DNA of 64,000 nt, from positions 62,001-126,000 of the forward strand of contig JAFUFY010000005.1 of assembly GCA_017469645.1 (NCBI GenBank), read 5' to 3'. The notes beneath the pieces were generated by a model. That model saw nothing but the letters and a program-made list of their open reading frames with translations, did no database searches and had not been told where the DNA came from. The position numbers and the translations under genes are program-made. This stretch comes from Campylobacter sp. Lineage in GTDB: Bacteria; Campylobacterota; Campylobacteria; Campylobacterales; Campylobacteraceae. Below are positions 27,042-35,686 of the stretch, piece after piece; the stretch's first letter is position 1, and each line of letters begins with the position of its first letter.

Positions 27042-28250
27042 TTATAACTCTTTTAACTGAACGACTTCGTCTTCCATACCGGCATTTATATCTTGCCCTG
27101 CTTCTAAATTCGCCTTTTGTTTTTTGGCTAAATCGGCATTTTTCATCATCAAGTCAAGGTCGCTTCGTTTTGAAGCTTTATCGAGCGCTTCGCTTTTTGT
27201 AAGCACACCCGTATCATAAAGATCAAGCAAGTGTTGGTCAAATGTCTGCATACCATAAGTGTGTCGTCCGTCGGCTATCGCATCAGGGATTTCGCCGTCT
27301 CTACCTTCAAGTATCATATCTTTGATACGAGTATTTTTTCGCATAATCTCAACAACAGCACATCGCTTGTCGTCCGTTGTTTTGGCTAAGCGTTGAGAAA
27401 TAACCGCTTCGATAACCGCAGCTAAGGTGATTTTAATCCGTTCTTGTTCGCTTGGCTCAAACATAGTTATGATACGACCGATTGTCTCTTTTGCATCGAC
27501 AGTGTGAAGTGTCGAAAACACAAGGTGTCCTGTTTCAGCGGCGTGAAGTGCTGTTTCGATAGTCTCTAAGTCCCGCATCTCGCCCACGAAAATAATATCA
27601 GGGTCTTCCCGCAAAGCCGCACGAATTGAGTCGGCAAAAGTGTTGCAGTCTTCGCCAATAGCTCTTTGATTTATGACACATTTATCGTCTTTGAAAACAA
27701 ACTCAACAGGATCTTCGATAGTTACGATATGGCTTGTTCTGCTTTGATTTATGCGATTTATCATACTTGCGATTGTAGTTGTTTTACCGCTTCCGGTTGG
27801 TCCTGTTAGCAAAATAATACCACGCATTGTCTCATCGCAAATTTTCTTAATCGATTCAGGAAGTCCAAGCTCGTCAATAGTAGGAATTTTAACAGGAATC
27901 GTTCTAAAAACCATGCTAATGCCGTCAATTTGAAAGAAAATATTTACACGAAAGCGGTAATTTTCATTTAACGCGTATGTAAAATCCACGCTTTTGTTTT
28001 TCAAAAGCTCTTCAAATCTCGTTCTAAGAAGCACTTTTGAAAGCTCAATGCCGTCTTGTTGTGTAAAAACATTTTTACTAAATTTAACAAGCTCTCCGTT
28101 GATACGACCGCGAATCACGCTGCCTGATTTGATATGCAAATCGCTACCGCCGTTTTGAACCAAAAAATCAAGATATTTGTTTAATCTATCCCTTTGAGCG
28201 TAGTTTAGGTTGTTTAAATCAACGCTCTCGTTTCCTTCTAGTCCTCGCAT
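27042..28250 (-). CDS. pilT: PilT/PilU-type pilus retraction ATPase
   Basis: A 402-residue hexameric secretion-type ATPase. Motifs in order: N-terminal GGSDLHIKSGSVIRGRINGEL, Walker [11 protein letters not shown] (about 150-159), Asp box EDPVEF, Walker B AALREDPDIIFVGEMRD, His box HAAETGHLVFSTLHT, and C-terminal YGMQTFDQHLLDLYDTG. This matches type IV pilus retraction ATPases, used in twitching or DNA uptake. PilT and PilU are not separable here. No pilin or assembly genes are in the window. It follows tal by 3 bases. Confidence 0.88.
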   Translation of the reverse strand: MRGLEGNESVDLNNLNYAQRDRLNKYLDFLVQNGGSDLHIKSGSVIRGRINGELVKFSKNVFTQQDGIELSKVLLRTRFEELLKNKSVDFTYALNENYRFRVNIFFQIDGISMVFRTIPVKIPTIDELGLPESIKKICDETMRGIILLTGPTGSGKTTTIASMINRINQSRTSHIVTIEDPVEFVFKDDKCVINQRAIGEDCNTFADSIRAALREDPDIIFVGEMRDLETIETALHAAETGHLVFSTLHTVDAKETIGRIITMFEPSEQERIKITLAAVIEAVISQRLAKTTDDKRCAVVEIMRKNTRIKDMILEGRDGEIPDAIADGRHTYGMQTFDQHLLDLYDTGVLTKSEALDKASKRSDLDLMMKNADLAKKQKANLEAGQDINAGMEDEVVQLKEL

Positions 28251-28253
28251 ATT

Positions 28254-29258
28254 TTATCCTTTCTTTAAAGCTTTGATTATATCGTCAAATGCGATGATGA
28301 ATTGTTCCAATCCGTCATCAAGCAACTTTTTATAAACTTTTTTCATATCAATTCCAGCGTTTTTGACCTTTTCGAAAAATTCGTCGATTTGCTCGTTTGT
28401 TAGTGGCATCTTTGGCGAATTTTCGGTTTTTATAAACGCTTTTATTGTATCAAGTGGAGCGGTATTTATGCAGTTTTCAAACAAAAGTTCGCTCACATAA
28501 TAATCTTTTGCTAATTCGTCGCCCTTAACGCCCGTGCTAGCAAAAAGCGGTTTAACGAAGCTTAAATTCGCTTCTTTTATGATATTGTAACATTTCATAG
28601 CGTTAATAATGCCCACTTTTGCTTTTGGCAGACCCGCACTAGCCATTTTTTCATCAAGCAATCTATCAAAACGGCTAACAAAAATGCTGATAACCGCTTT
28701 TGGTAAATTTGCTTTTGGGAAGTATCTTTTAAATCCTGCAATGCCCTCTTCAAAGGCTTCAAGGCATTTTTTGGTCTGCTCTGGCGAAAAAATCAAAGTC
28801 GCATTTACATTTATGCCCTTGCGTATTAGTTCGCTCATCGCTTCATATCCGTCCTTTGTGGCAGGGACTTTTATCATCACATTTGGCATACCGATTGCAC
28901 CGTAGAGATGTTTGCCCTCTTTAAATGTGGCTTCTGCTTTGTTGCTAAGATTTGGATCAACTTCGATACTAACAAAGCCGTCATCTGCGTTTATGTAGTT
29001 TTTAAGTAGGCTTTCTGCTGCACTTCGTATATCTTGCGTAGCTAAAATTTCATAAAGTTTTTTTGGCTCTTTTTTCTTAAATTCTTCCTTTGCTTCTGCG
29101 TAAGCAGGAGAATTTAAAAAAGCGTTTTTGAAAATCGACGGATTTGAAGTCGCTCCGTTAATCGTGCCGTTTTTTATAAGCTCGTTAAATTCGCCGTCGA
29201 TAAAATCACGCTCCAAAAAGTCGCACCAAAGGCTAAATTTAACCTTTTCGTTATACAT
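28254..29258 (-). CDS. tal: Transaldolase
   Basis: Pentose-phosphate enzyme transferring a three-carbon dihydroxyacetone unit. 334 residues of the longer TalB-like bacterial type: NGTINGATSNPSIFKNA, GFVSIEVDPNLSN, the Schiff-base lysine in NVMIKVPATKDG (about 140), INVNATLIFSPEQTK, and ISIFVSRFDRLLDE. It overlaps the serB 3' end by 8 bases. Order serB-tal-pilT is a single co-directional group. Confidence 0.93.
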   Translation of the reverse strand: MYNEKVKFSLWCDFLERDFIDGEFNELIKNGTINGATSNPSIFKNAFLNSPAYAEAKEEFKKKEPKKLYEILATQDIRSAAESLLKNYINADDGFVSIEVDPNLSNKAEATFKEGKHLYGAIGMPNVMIKVPATKDGYEAMSELIRKGINVNATLIFSPEQTKKCLEAFEEGIAGFKRYFPKANLPKAVISIFVSRFDRLLDEKMASAGLPKAKVGIINAMKCYNIIKEANLSFVKPLFASTGVKGDELAKDYYVSELLFENCINTAPLDTIKAFIKTENSPKMPLTNEQIDEFFEKVKNAGIDMKKVYKKLLDDGLEQFIIAFDDIIKALKKG

Positions 29259-29874
29259 ATTTCATAACCTCCCTTAAATCTTTTGTATCCACACAATGCG
29301 TTGCCTCTTTTTTCAAAATTTCGTGAGCACAAAATGCGATTTTTAGACCAGCTTCACGAAACATCGAAACATCGTTTGCGCCGTCCCCAACGCACATAAC
29401 TTCATCAGATTTTAAATTTAAAAGCGATTTTAACTCTCTTAACATAGCCCCTTTTGAGTAGCCAAACATTATCTCTCCGCCCACAAGTCCCGTTAGGACG
29501 CCGTCTTTTTCGTGTAAAATATTTGCAAAACTAGCATCAAATCCTAAAACTTTTTTGGCATAATCGGTTGCTATGTGGTAGCCGCCGCTAAAAACAACGA
29601 CTTTGATATTTTTTGATTTTAGATAAGCTATAAGCTCTTTTGCGCCCGTAATAAAAGGCAAATTCTTAGCAATTTTTTCTATTTCGCTTACTTTAACGCC
29701 CTTTAAATACGCAACCCTTTCAACCAAGCTTTCAAAAAAATCAAGCTCGCCAGCCATTGCTCTTCTTGTGATATCGGCAACTTCTTTTTCTTTTCCGACA
29801 CTTCTAGCAAACTCGGTTATAGTCTCGCCGTCCATAAGTGTGCTATCAAAATCAAAAACACAAAGTTTAATCAT
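29251..29874 (-). CDS. serB: Phosphoserine phosphatase
   Basis: Last step of serine synthesis. A 207-residue HAD phosphatase: motif I FDFDSTLMDGETI with both aspartates present, GELDFFESLVERVAYLKG in the cap, motif II VVFSGGYHIATDY, and motif IV MCVGDGANDVSMFREAGLKIAF. It lacks an N-terminal ACT domain, as in many bacteria. It complements serC in this window. Confidence 0.9.
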   Translation of the reverse strand: MIKLCVFDFDSTLMDGETITEFARSVGKEKEVADITRRAMAGELDFFESLVERVAYLKGVKVSEIEKIAKNLPFITGAKELIAYLKSKNIKVVVFSGGYHIATDYAKKVLGFDASFANILHEKDGVLTGLVGGEIMFGYSKGAMLRELKSLLNLKSDEVMCVGDGANDVSMFREAGLKIAFCAHEILKKEATHCVDTKDLREVMKYV

Positions 29875-29902
29875 ATTTTTCCTTTTAAAAGCTTTATTAT
29901 AA

Positions 29903-30640
29903 CTATTTTAAATTTAAATTTAGACAAAATTCATCAAATTTACTTGTTTTATCATCAAATTTGTAAATTTTTGGTTTAACGCCAAAACAAGCTAAATTTA
30001 TATAAATTTTCTTACCGAATTCCAAAACGCTGTCTTGATGATAATGCCCTTCAACCACGATTTTAGCGGTATAGTTATGAATTTTTGGCTCTATAAAATT
30101 TGCAAAATTTTCAGCTTTTCTGTCCAAATTTTTCTTTGATTGAGCGTTTAAAATAGCTTTTGTGATAGCATAATTTAACATTGTATCAAGGGCGTTTGCG
30201 ATTTTTAAAAAAATTTTATTTCGCAAAAATAAAAGCGTGGTTTGCGTCTGTTTTGGTAAAAAAATATCGCCGTGAGAAATTTGCAAAATTTCGTCCATAT
30301 CGCTTTTAAAGCTCACGGGCTGTTCTTTGTTTGCAAAAACTTTTACGCCAGAAAAAATCTCTGCTAGATTAAAATCATGGTTGCCTTCAAAATAAAAAAT
30401 CTCGCATTTTTTTGAAATTTCATTTATCAAATTTATCTCAAATTCATAAAATTTTTGCGAATATGTCGTATTCGCCAAAAAATCAAACATATCGCCAAGC
30501 ATAAAAATTTGGCTTGGCAAATTCTCATTTTCAAGCGAATTTAACTCTTGCAAAAATGCACGAAAATTCGCTCTGTTTGTATTTGCGTGAGCGTCGCTTA
30601 AAAAAATCGCACCGCTTTTAATTTTATAAATTCTTGCCAC
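29903..30640 (-). CDS. Metallophosphoesterase, probable UDP-2,3-diacylglucosamine hydrolase (LpxH-like)
   Basis: A 245-residue calcineurin-type phosphoesterase. Metal-ligand motifs: LSDAHANTNRANF, LGDMFDF, EGNHDF, ISHGD and EGHYHQD. This arrangement resembles LpxH, which removes UMP from UDP-2,3-diacylglucosamine in lipid A synthesis, and lpxA and lpxB are also in this window. The variant first motif (DAH-A instead of DxHL) makes the assignment tentative. It ends 28 bases before serB and follows argC by 3 bases. Confidence 0.7.
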   Translation of the reverse strand: MARIYKIKSGAIFLSDAHANTNRANFRAFLQELNSLENENLPSQIFMLGDMFDFLANTTYSQKFYEFEINLINEISKKCEIFYFEGNHDFNLAEIFSGVKVFANKEQPVSFKSDMDEILQISHGDIFLPKQTQTTLLFLRNKIFLKIANALDTMLNYAITKAILNAQSKKNLDRKAENFANFIEPKIHNYTAKIVVEGHYHQDSVLEFGKKIYINLACFGVKPKIYKFDDKTSKFDEFCLNLNLK

Positions 30641-30643
30641 GCT

Positions 30644-31651
30644 TTAAATTCCGTAAGAGATTTTTGGCAATGCCATGTTTTGGCTTATGCCAAGCATTAA
30701 ATTCGCATTTGCCACAGCTTGGCTTGAAGCGCCTTTTAGTAAATTATCAATGGCTGAATTTATCCAAATTTTATCTCCGTCAGTTTTTACAAAAATATCG
30801 CAAAAGTGCGTTCCTGCGACATTTTTTATATGCACGGGTTCGTTTCTAACGCGAATAAATTCTTCATCTTTGTAAAATTCTTTTAAAATTTCCATTGCGT
30901 CGATTTTTTCTTTTAAAACGCCAAATGCGCTAACTAGCATTCCTCTGGTCAAAGGGAGTAAATTTGGCACAAAAATCGTGTTAAATTCGGCGTTTGCCCT
31001 AATTGAAAGTTGCTCTTTGATTTCATCTGCGTGGCGGTGCAAAATTGGCGAGTAGGCATTTGCGTTTTCATTTACGCTTACAAAATGGCTTGTAGCTTTT
31101 AAGCCCTTTCCTGCGCCACTTACTCCACTTTTAGCATCGATAAAAACACCGATTTTATTATCCATAAATTTTAAAAACGGCGTAATCCCTAAAATCGAAC
31201 AAGTCGGATAACAGCCCGGATTTGCCACCAAATTTGCCGTTTTGATTTTTTCGCGATTAAGTTCAACCAAACCATAAACAGCGTGGGCTAAATTTTTTGG
31301 ATCCAAATGTGTCGTATAATTTTTCTCATAAAGTTCCAAACTTAGGCGGTAATCAGCCGATAAATCCACAACTTTTGTCGTGCCAAATTCCAAAATCGCC
31401 TGTGCGAATTCCATAGCTTTTTCATGTGGCAAGGCTAAAAAAACCAAATCGCATTTTTGCGCCGCCGTTTTTGGGTCGGCGATTTCGACTTTCATGTCTA
31501 AAACGCCGCTTAGTTGCGGGAAAATTTCACAAATTTGGCTCTCGCTCGTGGCTGCCAGATAAGAAATTTCAAATTCATCGTGGCGAAGTAAAATTTTTAT
31601 AAGCTCCAATCCTGTATAACCGCTAATTCCGATAATTCCGACTTTTTTCAT
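30644..31651 (-). CDS. argC: N-acetyl-gamma-glutamyl-phosphate reductase
   Basis: NADPH-dependent third step of arginine synthesis. 335 residues: Rossmann GIIGISGYTGLELIKIL, VVDLSADYRL, the catalytic cysteine in VANPGCYPT (about residue 147), SGVSGAGK, and HRHADEIKEQL. Length is normal. It lies between greA and the phosphoesterase; the neighbours share no pathway with it. Confidence 0.95.
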   Translation of the reverse strand: MKKVGIIGISGYTGLELIKILLRHDEFEISYLAATSESQICEIFPQLSGVLDMKVEIADPKTAAQKCDLVFLALPHEKAMEFAQAILEFGTTKVVDLSADYRLSLELYEKNYTTHLDPKNLAHAVYGLVELNREKIKTANLVANPGCYPTCSILGITPFLKFMDNKIGVFIDAKSGVSGAGKGLKATSHFVSVNENANAYSPILHRHADEIKEQLSIRANAEFNTIFVPNLLPLTRGMLVSAFGVLKEKIDAMEILKEFYKDEEFIRVRNEPVHIKNVAGTHFCDIFVKTDGDKIWINSAIDNLLKGASSQAVANANLMLGISQNMALPKISYGI

Positions 31652-31660
31652 AATATTTCC

Positions 31661-32152
31661 TTATGCAAATTTGATAGGCTTATATGAAACGCTTAAAATT
31701 TCTATATCTTTTCTGCCGTTTGGCAAATTTAGCGTTATCTCATCACCCTCGCTCTTGCCTAAAAGCTGTTTTGCAAGCGGCGTGTTTATATTTATCAGCC
31801 GTCTTGAAACATCGGCTTCGCTAAAACCGACTATGACATAGGTTTCTTCAAGTTCGGTTTCAATGTCCATAAATGTAACGGTCGAGCCAAATTTGACCTT
31901 ATCATGCTCGTATGAACTAGGATCAATAACTTTTGCTCTTGCCACTATATCGCTAATTTCGGCAATTCTAGCTTCTATGAAAGCCTGTTTTTCGCGTGCT
32001 GCGTGATATTCTGCGTTTTCTTTCAAATCGCCGTGGCTCCTAGCAATGTCGATGTCTTCGACGATTTTTGGGCGTTGAACTGTTTTTAAATCTTTAAGTT
32101 CCGCGGTAATTTTTTCATATCCATAAAGTGTCATTGGTTCGGTTTGTTCCAT
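31661..32152 (-). CDS. greA: Transcription elongation factor GreA
   Basis: Rescues backtracked RNA polymerase by stimulating transcript cleavage. 163 residues: an N-terminal coiled-coil hairpin (about 10-80; [36 protein letters not shown], whose acidic tip stimulates the polymerase active site) and a C-terminal FKBP-like globular domain ([25 protein letters not shown]). It follows lpxB across a 270-base spacer that contains repeat copy A. Confidence 0.95.
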   Translation of the reverse strand: MEQTEPMTLYGYEKITAELKDLKTVQRPKIVEDIDIARSHGDLKENAEYHAAREKQAFIEARIAEISDIVARAKVIDPSSYEHDKVKFGSTVTFMDIETELEETYVIVGFSEADVSRRLININTPLAKQLLGKSEGDEITLNLPNGRKDIEILSVSYKPIKFA

Positions 32153-32234
32153 AAATTTTCCTTTATTAAATTAACTTTATAAAGTATAAGTATTGAAATT
32201 AAATTTTGTAAATTTAACAAATTACAAATTGCTC

Positions 32235-32343
32235 TGTAAGGGGGACGGGGGCTGACTTGCGAAGCGCCCCCTTCCCCCTTACAATCCCCCAGCCCCTGCA
32301 CGCTAGAAGTGGCAAATTTAAAAACTTGCGTTTTTAAATTTGC
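32235..32343 (-). repeat. Dispersed hairpin/G-rich element, copy A
   Basis: In element orientation (minus strand): hairpin 1, with arms GCAAATTTAAAAAC (32343-32330) and GTTTTTAAATTTGC (32325-32312); then the block CCACTTCTAGCGTGCAGGGG; then CTGGGGGATTG; then hairpin 2 with TGTAAGGGGGAAGGGGG (from 32283) paired to CCCCCGTCCCCCTTACA. The same design occurs at 52591-52762 and 62469-62579. It lies downstream of lpxB and reads in the lpxB direction. The rest of the 32153-32422 spacer shows no gene. Confidence 0.85.
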
Positions 32344-32422
32344 TAGTTTTACAACAGATTTACCGTTTTTGCAGTAAATAAAATCAATACTTTTATTCTA
32401 TAAAGCCTTTATTTTTTTAAAA

Positions 32423-33478
32423 TTATACTTTTTCTTGTTTAAATTTAAGCAAATTTGCAACATTTTTTGCACTGCCGAATTTTAAATACTCCCTTAAATC
32501 GGCACATGCACGACTAAATTTTTCATAATCGCAATTTTTATACGCATTATACAGATTTTCAGCACTTACTTCATCTTGCAAAAGCTCGGTATGAAGTGGT
32601 TTTTTGCCCATAAAATCAAAAATAATATTCGCAAGTCCTGCAAATTTTAGCTTCACAAATTTTCTAGCGATATACATATCAATCGCCTTTGCCTTGTAAC
32701 AAAGCACAAACGGAGTGCCAATTAGCGCGGCTTCAAGCGTGGCAGTTCCTGAGCAAATAAAGGCAAATTCAGCATTTACTAGCGAATTTATCGTATCGTT
32801 TGAAATCTCAAAAAAGCTAGTATCGCCGTAAATTTCAGCCAAATTTGGCATTAAAAATTTCGGAACCACAAGTGTTTTTTTGTGATTTGCAAATTTGCAA
32901 GAAAGCTCCCTATAAATCGGCATTAAACGCGTGATTTCACTTCTACGAGAACCCGGCATAAAAACCAAATTTCCGTTTTTTTCGTAGCTATTTTTTTGAA
33001 TTTTAATCTCATCTAAAAGCGGATGCCCAACATAAGTCGAGCGATTATAAAATTTGCTATCAAAAGGCAAGATTGAAGCCAAATTATCGCAATACTTTTC
33101 CACTTTTGCGACCCTGCCCTTTTTCCACGCCCAAACCTGCGGTAAAATATAATAAGTTATCGGCGTTTTAACGCCGTTTTCTTTTAGTTTTTGAGCTAAT
33201 GGCAGGTTAAAAGCAGGACTATCGATTAGCAAAACTCCATCGCAAGTATCTGCTAGTTCCACCATTTTTTTCATCGCTTTTTTTGCTTTGAAAATAAGCG
33301 GCAAAACTTCTACAAAGCCCATTGCAGAGAATTCCTTACTATCATAAATCGCACTGCCAAATTTTTCAAATTTTTTATCAAAAATTCCACAAATTTCGCA
33401 CTCGCCAAGCTCATTTAAAACCTGCTCAAAATGCAAATTTGCCGAAGCTTCCAAACAAGAAACAAGGTATCGTTTCAT
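32423..33478 (-). CDS. lpxB: Lipid-A-disaccharide synthase
   Basis: Joins UDP-diacylglucosamine and lipid X into the lipid A disaccharide. 351 residues: [71 protein letters not shown] (nucleotide-sugar contact), and [22 protein letters not shown]. Slightly short but within the range for this phylum. It is divergent from the lipoprotein gene at 33557. Confidence 0.93.
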   Translation of the reverse strand: MKRYLVSCLEASANLHFEQVLNELGECEICGIFDKKFEKFGSAIYDSKEFSAMGFVEVLPLIFKAKKAMKKMVELADTCDGVLLIDSPAFNLPLAQKLKENGVKTPITYYILPQVWAWKKGRVAKVEKYCDNLASILPFDSKFYNRSTYVGHPLLDEIKIQKNSYEKNGNLVFMPGSRRSEITRLMPIYRELSCKFANHKKTLVVPKFLMPNLAEIYGDTSFFEISNDTINSLVNAEFAFICSGTATLEAALIGTPFVLCYKAKAIDMYIARKFVKLKFAGLANIIFDFMGKKPLHTELLQDEVSAENLYNAYKNCDYEKFSRACADLREYLKFGSAKNVANLLKFKQEKV

Positions 33479-33556
33479 AAAATTCCTATAAATTTTTTAC
33501 GGAAATTATAGCAAAGATATGTTAAAATTGCTAAATTTTAAATTTAAGGAAAGTTT

Positions 33557-34051
33557 ATGAGAAAAATTTATCTTTTAATTGCAACTTGCTTTTTTTTAAT
33601 AGGTTGTACAAGCGAGCCAAAATACGAAAAAAGGGCAATAGAACAAACTCCGCAAGAAATAGCTTATTATGAAAATTTAATAAAAGGCAAAAGTCCAAGC
33701 GAAGTTGCCAAATTAAGTGTCGAAGATGTCGCAAAAAGACTAGGCGGAACAAAAGTGCGAACAAAAATCGATGGTTTTGTTACATTTGAAGAGATTTTTG
33801 CCGAAAATGAAAATGTGATTTTTAACTACTCATTAAGTTCAGCTTATGCGAATTTATCGATGAAAGATAGAGAAAAATTTATGACTTTTGCCGAAAAAGA
33901 TTTAGTTAGTAGGGTTTGTAGTTTGCAAACTGCACGAAATTCGCTAAAACACGGACAAAGAGAAGTGCATAGATATTTTTATGAATACCCGCAAAGTCCC
34001 GTTTTTGAACTAAAAGTCGATGAGCAAATTTGCGTTAAAGCAGGTTTATAA
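33557..34051 (+). CDS. Putative lipoprotein of unknown function
   Basis: 164 residues. The N-terminus is a lipoprotein signal (MRKIYLLIATCFFLIGC, lipobox Cys at 17). The mature part has two pieces: a helix (PQEIAYYENLIKGKSPSEVAKLSVEDVAKRLGG) and a C-terminal alpha/beta region (FEEIFAENENVIFNYSLSS... to KVDEQICVKAGL). I do not recognise a family. AAGGAAAG precedes the ATG and a TAAAAT -10-like box lies at 33524-33529. The stop directly abuts surE, so it is probably co-transcribed. Confidence 0.75.
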   Translation: MRKIYLLIATCFFLIGCTSEPKYEKRAIEQTPQEIAYYENLIKGKSPSEVAKLSVEDVAKRLGGTKVRTKIDGFVTFEEIFAENENVIFNYSLSSAYANLSMKDREKFMTFAEKDLVSRVCSLQTARNSLKHGQREVHRYFYEYPQSPVFELKVDEQICVKAGL

Positions 34052-34825
34052 ATGAAGGAAATTTTAATCACAAATGACGATGGTTTCGAAGCAAGGGGAA
34101 TGCTCGAACTAGCCAAGGCGCTAAAAAAAATCGCAAATGTTACAATCGTAGCTCCAAGCTCGGAAAAATCGGCTTGTTCGCACTCTTTGACGCTTACAAA
34201 ACCGCTTAGATTTATAAAGCTTGATGACGGATTTTTTAAGCTTGATGACGCTACACCATCAGATTGCGTTTATTTGGGCTTAGAAATGCTTTTTAACGCA
34301 AAAAAACCAGATCTCATCATCTCAGGCATAAACCACGGCGCAAATGTCGCCCAAGACATAACCTACTCCGGCACTTGTGGTGGCGCTATGGAAGGCGTTT
34401 TACAAGGAATTCCTTCCCTTGCGATAAGCCAATTTTATATGAACGATAGCCTAGATAGATACGGCTTTGACTTAGCCTGTGAAATTACGCTAAATTTGGT
34501 GGAAAAGATCTTTAAAAATGGCTTTCCGTTGCCGTCAAAACAATTTTTAAATTTAAACTTTCCGGCTGTTGGCAAAGCCGAATTTAAGGGGCTAAAAGTC
34601 GTTGCTTGTGGAGATAAATTTTACTCCACCGACGCCCAAACAAATCGCAATCCGCGTGGCTGGGAATACCACTGGTTAGGACTAACGGATTTTAATTTTG
34701 ATAAATCTTTAAATTTAAATACCGACATTGGCTTACTTACCGAAGGATATGCAACGCTAACGCCAATAAGTCTAAATTTAACGGCACATAATGAGCTAAA
34801 AAGTGTGGAAAAATGGCTATTATAG
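34052..34825 (+). CDS. surE: 5'/3'-nucleotidase SurE
   Basis: Metal-dependent nucleoside monophosphate phosphatase. 257 residues with the N-terminal metal pair ITNDDGFEARGM, VAPSSEKSACSHSLTL, PDLIISGINHGANVAQDITYSGTCGGAMEG, and LNLNFPA. It starts immediately after the lipoprotein stop and overlaps tcdA by 13 bases. Confidence 0.94.
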   Translation: MKEILITNDDGFEARGMLELAKALKKIANVTIVAPSSEKSACSHSLTLTKPLRFIKLDDGFFKLDDATPSDCVYLGLEMLFNAKKPDLIISGINHGANVAQDITYSGTCGGAMEGVLQGIPSLAISQFYMNDSLDRYGFDLACEITLNLVEKIFKNGFPLPSKQFLNLNFPAVGKAEFKGLKVVACGDKFYSTDAQTNRNPRGWEYHWLGLTDFNFDKSLNLNTDIGLLTEGYATLTPISLNLTAHNELKSVEKWLL

Positions 34826-35526
34826 ATGATTTAACCTGCTCGAAATCGCTTCATAATCCAAGCCAAAACACAGAAATCATCGACCGATTTACCCGCTCTC
34901 GCTGGCTTTTTGGCGAAAGTTTTAAAAAACTACAAAACGCAAAAGTTTTGGTTTGTGGCTGTGGCGGCGTGGGTGGCGCTACCATAGAGTGTTTATATCG
35001 TTCAGGCGTAATAAATTTAAGCGTGATTGACTGCGATAAATTTGATATTACAAATCAAAACAGGCAGTTTGGAAGCGAAAATTTGGGTGAAAAAAAATGC
35101 GAAGTTTTTGCGAAAAAATTTGACGGAGTAACGCCTATTTTTGCTAAAATAGATGATGAATTTTTAGAAAAATTTGATATTAGCAAATTTGATTTTGTTA
35201 TTGACGCTGTTGATGATATTCGCGCTAAAATCGCACTTGCCATTAAATGTAGTGAAAAAAATATCAAATTTATTAGCTCACTTGGAGCGGCAAAACGCCT
35301 AAATCCTAGTAAAATTAAAATCACTTCTATTTGGAAAACCCACAGCGACCCATTTGCTAGAAAATTTCGTTATGAGCTTAAAAAATCCGGCTTTAAAGGC
35401 GATTTTCCTTGCGTTTTTTCAGAAGAAGAACCAAACTGCGAAAAACTAGGTTCTTTTATGGGCGTAACGGCTAGTTTTGGGCTATTTATCGCTAGTTTTG
35501 TAGTGCGAAATTTGATAGAAAAGTAA
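34813..35526 (+). CDS. tcdA: tRNA threonylcarbamoyladenosine dehydratase (TcdA/CsdL, ThiF family)
   Basis: E1-like enzyme that cyclises t6A37 in tRNA. 237 residues: DRFTRSRWLFGE, ATP-binding VLVCGCGGVGGATIECLYRSG, DCDKFDITNQNRQFGS, FVIDAVDDIRAKIALA, FISSLGAAKRLNPSKIKI, and C-terminal EPNCEKLGSFMGVTASFGLFIAS. Closely related ThiF/MoeB proteins exist, but RLNPSKI and the short C-terminus fit TcdA. Confidence 0.87.
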   Translation: MAIIDDLTCSKSLHNPSQNTEIIDRFTRSRWLFGESFKKLQNAKVLVCGCGGVGGATIECLYRSGVINLSVIDCDKFDITNQNRQFGSENLGEKKCEVFAKKFDGVTPIFAKIDDEFLEKFDISKFDFVIDAVDDIRAKIALAIKCSEKNIKFISSLGAAKRLNPSKIKITSIWKTHSDPFARKFRYELKKSGFKGDFPCVFSEEEPNCEKLGSFMGVTASFGLFIASFVVRNLIEK

Positions 35527-35686
35527 TTATATCATCAAAAATTTACTTATAAATTTTTTGTTAAATAAATTTATAAAATTTCAAAAAAATCTATGTTTTA
35601 ACTAAATTTTGTTAATTTAATATTAATTTTTAAAATTTTCTTTTATTTTGTGGTAAAATTATATGCAAAAATTTAAAGGGCATAAA

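Noticed and set aside
32153-32422. Possible CRISPR or tRNA remnant in the greA-lpxB spacer
   Set aside because: No regularly spaced direct repeats and no cloverleaf; the sequence is explained by repeat copy A.
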